Source of the DNA: Paenibacillus radicibacter | GTDB lineage: Bacteria; Bacillota; Bacilli; Paenibacillales; NBRC-103111 | Assembly (NCBI RefSeq): GCF_024721995.1 | Contig: NZ_JANQBC010000012.1 | Location: 1 to 64,000 of the forward strand | Direction of reading: 5' to 3' | Length of the DNA stretch: 64,000 nucleotides | Shown here: positions 58,728 through 64,000 of the stretch, in pieces | Layout: every line of letters starts with the position of its first letter | How positions within the stretch are numbered: the first letter of the stretch is position 1 | Made by a program: the position numbers and the translations under genes | The notes under the pieces: generated by a model | Database searches by the model: none | What the model was told of the DNA's origin: nothing | Seen by the model: only the letters and a program-made list of their open reading frames with translations

Positions 58728-59363
58728 TTATACCGTCATAAGACGCTGCTGGCGAGGTAATGCAGGTAATCCGTTTACCATACGGAAGTAGCTTTTGTCG
58801 CCAATATGGCTATCTTCTACCGTGTGATATCCATTTCTTTCATATAATCTTACGACAGCGTCGTCAGTTGCGTTCACAATCAACGAACATTTCGTCATTT
58901 CATTTATATAAGCAAGACGGTTTGCTTCCTTCAGCAGCTTAGAACCGATTCCTTTACCGCGGAACTTCTCTAATGTTGCTAAATTTGCTACGAATAGTTC
59001 TCCCTCTTCTGCTTCTTTAAATCCGAAAAATTTATATATACGAGACATGAATTTGAGTTTTGTCAAAAAGCCTTTTTGCATTTTGCGAATCATTTTCTCC
59101 GTTGGTGCATTTAGTTCATTTAGCAATTCATAAGGCAGGGCGATCATCACCCCAGCAACTTCACCCTTACACATGGCAACTGTTGCAAATTCATAACTGT
59201 AACGATTTCCTTTGGTTGCTACGATTTTCGTTAAACGTTCAAGTACTTCTTCCGAGCTACCTTCACCCCAAATTAACTGAGGATCAATTTCTGTACTATA
59301 AATTAACTGAGCAATGACTCCGGCATGTTCTTTTCTAGCTGGTCTGATATCGATGATATCCAT
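58728..59363 (-). CDS. GNAT family N-acetyltransferase
   Basis: The 211-residue protein has the GNAT core: IRPARKEHAGVIAQLI, ELFVANLATLEKFRGKGIGSKLLKEANRLA (motif A with the acetyl-CoA pyrophosphate loop R-G-K-G-I-G) and DAVVRLYERNGYHTVED (motif B). The long insert around LNELNAPTEKMIRKMQKGFLTKLKFM is unusual. Substrate unknown. The promoter region carries a near copy of the operator found before the adjacent tetR gene, so it is likely controlled by that repressor. AAAGGA precedes the ATG by ten bases. Confidence 0.92.
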   Translation of the reverse strand: MDIIDIRPARKEHAGVIAQLIYSTEIDPQLIWGEGSSEEVLERLTKIVATKGNRYSYEFATVAMCKGEVAGVMIALPYELLNELNAPTEKMIRKMQKGFLTKLKFMSRIYKFFGFKEAEEGELFVANLATLEKFRGKGIGSKLLKEANRLAYINEMTKCSLIVNATDDAVVRLYERNGYHTVEDSHIGDKSYFRMVNGLPALPRQQRLMTV

Positions 59364-59407
59364 AGTTGTACATCCTTTGTTTTTAAATCGCCAGTTCTGT
59401 AACTAGC

Positions 59408-59434
59408 GAAACGATTTTTGTTTAAATAGTTTTC
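59408..59434 (-). promoter_or_regulatory. TetR operator candidate upstream of the GNAT gene
   Basis: The 27-base sequence GAAACGATTTTTGTTTAAAT plus AGTTTTC is identical at 25 of 27 positions to the inverted site at 60,062-60,088, with GAAAC/GTTTC ends and internal AAAC/GTTT symmetry. Confidence 0.65.
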
Positions 59435-59440
59435 TGGTGG

Positions 59441-59475
59441 TAAAGAAAAAGAATAAAAGTTAGTCTTTTATTCTT
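59441..59475 (-). terminator. terminator of tetR, overlapping its stop codon
   Basis: Perfect 11-pair stem AAGAATAAAAG/CTTTTATTCTT on the minus strand followed by TTTCTTT; the TAA stop is at the stem base. Confidence 0.88.
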
Positions 59476-60034
59476 ACGAATCCCTTGCCACTAATCCGTA
59501 TAATAAGACATCCACAATTGACGATAGAGCTTCTGAAACACTGATATTATTGTTCATATAGAACCGTTGGTCCAGAGTCGAATTGGTTGCATCTACGATT
59601 AGTTTCATAATTAAGGCTGTATTCTTATTTAGAATGATTCCTTCACGAATTCCTTCTTCAATCAGCACCCGCAGCGTGTCCCAATCATCGACAAGCGCGG
59701 CATTTACTTTCGCCCATTGCTCGGGGTAGTAACGCTTCATTTGATCTAGAATTCGCAGGTCATAAAGTTCATAATGTGTTGGTAATACGGTCATAACCCC
59801 TTTGATCTTCTCCATCAAAGTAAGTGATTCATTATGTACGATGGCTTCTGTCTTATCGTCCGCTTCTTGCGAAACTTGATCGACAATCATATCCAGCACT
59901 TCCACTTTCGAGGAAAAATGTTCGTAAAGTGTGCGCTTGCTGATCCCAAGTCTCCTAGCGAGATCATCCATCGTAAACTTCATGCCCTTATCATGAATTT
60001 CTTCTATAAATGCTTTTGCAATCCGATCTTTCAT
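59474..60034 (-). CDS. TetR/AcrR family transcriptional regulator
   Basis: The 186-residue protein has an N-terminal TetR DNA-binding domain (IAKAFIEEIHDKGMKFTMDDLARRLGISKRTLYEHFSSKVEVLDMIVDQV) and a helical ligand-binding C-terminal region that looks unlike a characterised sensor. ATG 60034 has GGAGG seven bases upstream; an earlier GTG gives six extra residues without a site. It is likely to repress itself and the GNAT gene through the paired sites at 59.4 and 60.1 kb. Confidence 0.93.
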   Translation of the reverse strand: MKDRIAKAFIEEIHDKGMKFTMDDLARRLGISKRTLYEHFSSKVEVLDMIVDQVSQEADDKTEAIVHNESLTLMEKIKGVMTVLPTHYELYDLRILDQMKRYYPEQWAKVNAALVDDWDTLRVLIEEGIREGIILNKNTALIMKLIVDATNSTLDQRFYMNNNISVSEALSSIVDVLLYGLVARDS

Positions 60035-60061
60035 TATCAATCCTCCACTCATTCGCCACGA

Positions 60062-60088
60062 GGAAACTGTTTAAACAAAAATCGTTTC
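60062..60088 (-). promoter_or_regulatory. TetR operator candidate upstream of tetR
   Basis: Minus-strand GAAACGATTTTTGTTTAAAC plus AGTTTCC. It begins about 12 bases after the predicted transcription start, where a bound repressor would block the polymerase. Confidence 0.65.
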
Positions 60089-60106
60089 TTCGGTGCTACA
60101 CCTATA

Positions 60107-60135
60107 ATTTTACCCTTCTCTACCTCATAACTCAA
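60107..60135 (-). promoter_or_regulatory. tetR promoter (sigma-A)
   Basis: TTGAGT (60130-60135), 17 bases, TAAAAT (60107-60112) on the minus strand, about 70 bases before the tetR start. Confidence 0.55.
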
Positions 60136-60275
60136 GTCTTCCCAATCGTGGTAAATGCTCCGAAACCCGTGCGGGTTTAGCATGAGCCTGCAAAGTTCCA
60201 ACAAAATCATAGGTTTCCTCGCTATTTCTCTGTTATTCACATCAACATATGGGGGGTCTGTGGGGCATGAGTCGA

Positions 60276-60599
60276 TTATGCAATGTTCTTGATCACACTT
60301 ATGATTAAGACAAACATCACAATTACAGCAAGAGTGAAAAAGAATGATTTGGCGAAACCTTTAGCGAAAGATTCTTCGTTTTGTTGCTTCGGTCTAAATA
60401 CATATTGAACCCCCATTACGGCTACAGTTGTTAAAGAGCACATGCTGGATAATCATAATATTTTTAAAATATAGGTGCGCAGCGGTAAATCAATTGTTGT
60501 GTTCATACTCACTTGCTGCGTATCCGAAATAAATACAATCCCGAGTAATAACCCCATGATAAATCCGTATATTGCGCCTTTAATTAGTTTTTTCTCCAA
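60276..60599 (-). pseudogene. small membrane-protein gene interrupted by an in-frame TGA
   Basis: Reading from TTG 60599, with GGAGG nine bases upstream, gives MEKKLIKGAIYGFIMGLLLG..., then a TGA at codon 49 (60453-60455), and the same frame continues for 58 more codons (MCSLTTVAVMGVQYVFRPKQ...) to TAA at 60276. Total would be 107 residues with membrane helices at about 8-24, a middle segment after the TGA and one near the C-terminus (FFFTLAVIVMFVLIISVI). Neither half alone looks complete and the second has no ribosome site. It lies 37 bases after the inositol monophosphatase gene and is probably cotranscribed. Family unknown. Confidence 0.7.
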
Positions 60600-60636
60600 G
60601 TGATGATACCTCCATAATCACATATTTATATATTCA

Positions 60637-61452
60637 TTATGCGTGCACTTTGCGGTCTAACCCTTCTTTTACAAGCCCAATAAAAGATTCCTGCTGAGCG
60701 GGATGGCAAGCAACTAGATAAGGCCTATCCAGCATATCCGTGTATGGCTTACCTTCAAAATCTACGACTGCCCCACCCGCTTCTTGCACCATTAGAATGC
60801 CAGAATACAAGTCAGCACCCGCTGAGCGGTACAACACTAGTCCATCCATGTCCCCCTTTGCGACCATGCACCAGAGCAGAGTTGGCGCCCAGAGACGCAG
60901 CATTCTTTTGCAACTGATATCAATATGGTTACGTAAACGAACCGCTTCCTCCTCATTCTGCACGTTATGCCCTTGAATCCAGCCAATCGTAGTTCGGTGC
61001 GTTCCATCTTTCTTCGTCACTCGCATCGGTACACCATTACATGTCGCACCCTTGCCCCGTTCCGCCACGAACATGCGGTCAACCATCGGCTCATACACAA
61101 CCGCGAGGACAAGCTGCCCTTGATACGCAAGACTAATCGAAACGGAGAATACAGGTAGCGCAATCGCATAGTTATTCGTTCCATCAAGTGGATCGATCAG
61201 CCACAGCCAATCACTCTCCTGCTCATCTCTACCAATCTCTTCACTATCAATCTGATGATCGGGAAACGATGAACGAATTCGACTTACAATCACATTCTCC
61301 GCCAAATGATCGACTTCCGTTACAAGATCGCCGTGCTGTCCCTTCTCTTCCATCGACAAAGTCGTCCCAAAGCGCTCTCTTGCAATCTGTCCAGCTGCTC
61401 TAGCCGCATCTATCGCGAGTATTCTAGCTTGCTCTATGATATTTTCGATCAT
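60637..61452 (-). CDS. inositol monophosphatase family protein (SuhB-like)
   Basis: The 271-residue phosphatase shows the metal-binding motifs of the family: IDSEEIG (Glu pair), WLIDPLDGTNNY (motif with D-x-D-G-T) and a third aspartate in SAGADLYSGI, where the family usually has W-D-x-A-A-G. The last motif is thus slightly off-type. It may hydrolyse inositol-1-phosphate or related sugar phosphates. GAGGTG precedes the ATG. Confidence 0.92.
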   Translation of the reverse strand: MIENIIEQARILAIDAARAAGQIARERFGTTLSMEEKGQHGDLVTEVDHLAENVIVSRIRSSFPDHQIDSEEIGRDEQESDWLWLIDPLDGTNNYAIALPVFSVSISLAYQGQLVLAVVYEPMVDRMFVAERGKGATCNGVPMRVTKKDGTHRTTIGWIQGHNVQNEEEAVRLRNHIDISCKRMLRLWAPTLLWCMVAKGDMDGLVLYRSAGADLYSGILMVQEAGGAVVDFEGKPYTDMLDRPYLVACHPAQQESFIGLVKEGLDRKVHA

Positions 61453-61563
61453 GTTTGCACCTCTATGAAAAATAAATTATTTTTTTCACAATATCTTAAT
61501 CTTAATTTAATATTCGTGTTTTATAATGTCCTTAAGATAATCTTGACCTAAAGGAGGAGACTC

Positions 61564-61803
61564 ATGATGAAGACACTCATTAGCTTCCAGAATAAAATGA
61601 TCCCGGTCTACATTTCTCCAACTGTTCAGACCAAATCCAATGCACTACCCATATTAATCGCAACACTAAACAAAAAAATCACGAGCGGCAAACGTGCGCT
61701 CCAAACTTGCCTTAAATCCTTGATCAGCATCGAGATCGTTGGATCTGAAGCAATCTTGCATACAAGACGTGAAATAGACTCATTGGCGATATCCCTCTAC
61801 TAA
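61564..61803 (+). CDS. hypothetical protein, 79 aa
   Basis: I do not recognise it. The sequence is basic, with no signal peptide or membrane helix, and a mix of short hydrophobic strands (IPVYISPTVQ, LPILIATLNKK, SLISIEIVGSEAIL). Evidence for a real gene: AAAGGAGGAG seven bases before the ATG, TATAAT at about 61,522-61,527 upstream, and a terminator whose loop holds the stop codon. Confidence 0.72.
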   Translation: MMKTLISFQNKMIPVYISPTVQTKSNALPILIATLNKKITSGKRALQTCLKSLISIEIVGSEAILHTRREIDSLAISLY

Positions 61804-61817
61804 GAGGGGTATTTTTT
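61789..61817 (+). terminator. terminator of the 79-aa gene, overlapping its stop
   Basis: Stem ATATCCCTCT/AGAGGGGTAT with a four-base loop and a T run; the TAA is in the loop and arm. Confidence 0.88.
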
Positions 61818-61868
61818 GTATCCATTTCGTTCATGTTATAAATACACAACTTAGAAGAGGTGTTTAGC

Positions 61869-62306
61869 ATGTCTTTTTCCAAAATATTAATTGCCTACGA
61901 CGGCTCTGATCTATCCAATAAAGCACTTCGAAAAGGAATCGCGATTGCAAATGCAAGTGGACACGGTAAGGTCGACGTTGTTCACGTCTTCCAAGTCCCT
62001 GTTCTGATCCTCGGAGAAGGTGTGCTACCACTGCCAAATAAAGAAGCTGAGGTATATGAAAAAGCACAAGCGGTGATCGATGAAGCCAAATCTGTCGTTG
62101 CGTCCACTTATCACACACTTGTGACGAATTTCCACTTGAAACAGGGCGAGCAATCTGAAGGTATTCTTGAGCAAGCAACCGAATGCGGCAGTGATCTCAT
62201 CATCATCGGCAACCGCGGAGCGACGGGCTTACGTGAATTCATGTTGGGCAGCGTTAGCCATCATGTGGCGCAACACTCCAAAGTGCCTGTGCTTATTATT
62301 AAATAG
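61869..62306 (+). CDS. universal stress protein (UspA family)
   Basis: The 145-residue Usp domain protein starts ILIAYDGSDLSNKALRKG and ends with the ATP-binding pattern GNRGATGLREFMLGSVSHHVAQHSKVPVLIIK (G-x2-G-x9-G-S). Such proteins respond to starvation or stress. ATG 61869 has AGAGGTG about seven bases upstream; the frame opens nine bases earlier at GTG. TTATAAAT lies upstream. A strong terminator follows. Confidence 0.95.
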   Translation: MSFSKILIAYDGSDLSNKALRKGIAIANASGHGKVDVVHVFQVPVLILGEGVLPLPNKEAEVYEKAQAVIDEAKSVVASTYHTLVTNFHLKQGEQSEGILEQATECGSDLIIIGNRGATGLREFMLGSVSHHVAQHSKVPVLIIK

Positions 62307-62344
62307 CCATTCTTTGCCCGCACAGATTTGGGACAAGCTTAATT

Positions 62345-62368
62345 AAGCACCTTCGGGTGCTTTTTTTT
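62345..62368 (+). terminator. terminator after the universal stress protein gene
   Basis: Stem AAGCACC/GGTGCTT with TTCG loop and a run of T. Confidence 0.95.
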
Positions 62369-62375
62369 GGTTCAC

Positions 62376-63482
62376 TTATGTAGAGATAATTGTCGAATGG
62401 ACTGCCTCAACCCATTTGCTCTCATCATCTGCAAGTACTGTTTGCCAACCTAATGCTTCAGCATGTGGAAAATTACGTTCCTGATCATCGACAAATAGGA
62501 TGGGTTCTCCCTGCATTAGCTTGGTCTGCACAATCTCATATATAGCCAAATCTGGCTTGCAGCAACCGACTTCACTTGAGATCGTAATCGATTGAATAAC
62601 ACCTTCGGGCAGTGACTCTAAGATCGGCTTCAGCCATTCTGCTCGGTGATTACTGAGAATATGGATGTCTGCGTACTTACTCCATGCTTCCAAATGTTCG
62701 ACTGTCGGCAATGGCTTAATATGTGCGAGAAGGAGCTGCTGGGCTTGTTCACGATCTACTACTGGATACTCTTGTGTTAACCACTCCCAGAATGCCGGTT
62801 CCGTTATTTCCCCACACCACAGTTTCTTCTTCATTTCTCTACCGAATTTATCTGCTATCTCACTAGCAGAGACACCGAGCTGATTTGCGAACTGCATCCA
62901 GAATTCTGTAGTAAAGTTCGGAATCAGCACACCACCTGCGTCAAGGATAAGCTGGGTTCTTTTTCGATCAAAAGCTTGCAGACTGTTCCATCCCATAGCG
63001 AACTCTCTGACAGACTTACCGCCGATCTCGAGCGTCTTCTCCCCGACGACCACACCACCAAGTTTTTCGTAAAATAATTGCGCTGGATTGCCCTCAAGGA
63101 CCCACAATAGCATGGAATCGTATTGGAGTTTGCTTAACTCTTGCACAACCCGTGTAAATAAAGCTGCGCCTATACCTTGCCCTTGATAAGCTTGCAACAA
63201 GTAGATTGCATATACTTCCCCTGTGTAGGACGGGTACTCGGTATCTCGATTCCTACCGCCATTTGCGAATCCGACGATCTTCCCCTCATCTTCTGCGACC
63301 CAAATTTGATGATCTTCGGTTAAGTTGGCTAATATCCCATCCCAGCGCTTCACCCTGTCATCAACATTCAAACTTGCTAAGAACTCATCTGAAACTAACC
63401 CTATGTATGTCGTTTGCCAGCTTCCTACATGCACCTCGGCAATTTGTTTAGCATCTTGAGGTCGTGCGACTCTAATCTTCAT
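62376..63482 (-). CDS. fused GNAT acetyltransferase and HAD-family hydrolase
   Basis: The 368-residue protein joins two domains. Residues 1-165 are a GNAT acetyltransferase (IRVARPQDAKQIAEVH, AIYLLQAYQGQGIGAALFTRVV, LLWVLEGNPAQLFYEKLGGVVVG). From about 175 a HAD hydrolase begins with LILDAGGVL, then ILSNHRAEW (motif II) and SSEVGCCKPDLAIYE (motif III Lys) and ILFVDDQERN (motif IV). Motif I keeps the nucleophile Asp; the second Asp is Gly, as in YihX-type hydrolases. The two domains are in one frame without a break. GGAGGAGG precedes the start; ATG 63482 or GTG 63485 could be used. Confidence 0.88.
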   Translation of the reverse strand: MKIRVARPQDAKQIAEVHVGSWQTTYIGLVSDEFLASLNVDDRVKRWDGILANLTEDHQIWVAEDEGKIVGFANGGRNRDTEYPSYTGEVYAIYLLQAYQGQGIGAALFTRVVQELSKLQYDSMLLWVLEGNPAQLFYEKLGGVVVGEKTLEIGGKSVREFAMGWNSLQAFDRKRTQLILDAGGVLIPNFTTEFWMQFANQLGVSASEIADKFGREMKKKLWCGEITEPAFWEWLTQEYPVVDREQAQQLLLAHIKPLPTVEHLEAWSKYADIHILSNHRAEWLKPILESLPEGVIQSITISSEVGCCKPDLAIYEIVQTKLMQGEPILFVDDQERNFPHAEALGWQTVLADDESKWVEAVHSTIIST

Positions 63483-63581
63483 CACTAATAACCTCCTCCA
63501 CTATGATGGGTGAATCTAACTTATTGTTTATCAAGGTAACATTTTCCAAAACATGTTGTCTATACCTGAGCTTTTTCAAAC

Positions 63582-63618
63582 AAAAAAAGACTCATAACAT
63601 CCCTTGGGATGATGAGCC
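63582..63618 (-). terminator. terminator of the NADH-oxidase-like gene
   Basis: Stem GGCTCAT/ATGAGTC with inner ATCCC/GGGAT, then seven T on the minus strand. Confidence 0.9.
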
Positions 63619-63645
63619 TAATTTATGAAATGAAACTTTCGCACA

Positions 63646-64000
63646 TCACTGCGCCTGCAAACCCGCCGAGTTCAAGAAATTCCATGGCTTGTTATAATGC
63701 GGTTGGAAGAAGAAATCCACGAAGCCAAGCTGCTCAATTGTCATCTTGTTCTGGATGCATACAGACAGCGTATTGATCGACTGGGTTAACTCTGCCTTCG
63801 ACATCAATTGTGCACCAACAATCCGACGTGATTCACTCTCATATACCACTTTTAAGTTCAGAGGCTCATTCGTTGGCATAAAGTCAGGTCTGTAATTGTC
63901 CTCAATCGTAATCGCTGTAACTGTAAGTCCTGCTTCTGTCGCCGCACTTTCCGTCATACCCGTCGATGCGATGTTATAATCATAGATCTTGATCCCTGAT
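63646..64000 (-). CDS. NADH oxidase / CoA-disulfide reductase family protein, C-terminal part (partial)
   Basis: The minus-strand frame stays open to the right edge of the window; its visible part begins IKIYDYNIASTGMTESAATEAGL, the start of the dimerisation domain of FAD-dependent pyridine-nucleotide-disulfide oxidoreductases of the Nox/CoADR group, and ends with MTIEQLGFVDFFFQPHYNKPWNFLNSAGLQAQ. The 5' part with the FAD and NAD domains lies outside. Water-forming NADH oxidase is the most likely identity. Confidence 0.85.
   Translation of the reverse strand, partial: SGIKIYDYNIASTGMTESAATEAGLTVTAITIEDNYRPDFMPTNEPLNLKVVYESESRRIVGAQLMSKAELTQSINTLSVCIQNKMTIEQLGFVDFFFQPHYNKPWNFLNSAGLQAQ

Noticed and set aside
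60049-60240. 63-codon minus-strand open frame just upstream of tetR
   Set aside because: Its GTG start has no ribosome site, and the tetR promoter and operator lie inside it. An internal ATG has only a weak AGGA. Chance coding is more likely.

Overview
The window looks like a chromosomal segment of a Paenibacillus-type member of the Bacillota. It opens with the 5' end of a 16S rRNA gene of Paenibacillus/Bacillus type on the minus strand. It carries the Bacillales pcrB-pcrA-ligA order, a TPP-riboswitch thiamine operon, a SpoVB-like flippase, an FtsEX/CtpB/MinJ division cluster, and purine-rich Shine-Dalgarno sites with many GTG and TTG starts. Base composition is moderate (about 45% GC by eye), with two GC-rich patches: the 3' part of pcrA and the middle of a quinone-oxidoreductase gene. 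I see no prophage, insertion sequence, CRISPR array or tRNA.

Layout. 1-600: start of an rRNA operon reading leftwards, with leader and promoter. 600-5,750: pcrB-pcrA-ligA. 5,800-7,000: two small genes of unknown role. 7,000-11,200: a four-gene ABC-2 export system of the GldA/GldF/GldG/DUF4340 type. 11,400-14,500: an ECF sigma factor with a DUF4179 anti-sigma-like partner, then a BMP-family lipoprotein. 14,500-20,850: the tenI-thiO-thiS-thiD-thiE-thiC-thiG operon behind a TPP riboswitch; thiF is absent. 20,900-29,050: membrane proteins, a DUF6612-type lipoprotein, an acyl-CoA-dehydrogenase-like flavoprotein, a chemoreceptor with a sigma-D-like promoter, and a U32 RNA-hydroxylation protein. 29,200-33,700: a YhdH-type reductase behind a Rex-like site, a polysaccharide deacetylase and a NirA-type reductase, followed by a roughly 200-bp palindromic element. 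34,000-37,000: a YafY regulator divergent from an alpha/beta hydrolase, then a DUF3990 gene overlapping a basic partner gene. 37,100-43,800: uvrB-uvrA behind a LexA-like box, divergent from motA-motB. 43,900-57,200: amidase, flippase, the ftsE-ftsX-M23-ctpB operon and minJ, an acyltransferase, VanW, an AlkZ-like protein and an unknown gene. 57,200-64,000: an APC permease, a GNAT gene and a tetR gene that share an almost identical operator, a membrane-protein gene broken by one in-frame TGA, an inositol monophosphatase, a universal stress protein, a GNAT-HAD fusion and the 3' end of an NADH-oxidase-like gene.

How the genes work together. Most of the window is housekeeping: DNA repair (pcrA, ligA, uvrAB), thiamine synthesis, and envelope and division (ftsEX, the M23 hydrolase, ctpB, minJ, VanW, flippase). 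The less explained parts are the long palindrome after nirA, the tetR/GNAT operator pair, the nonsense-interrupted gene at 60.3-60.6 kb and the DUF3990 pair. Functions rest on motif recognition from the translated sequence; no database search was run.
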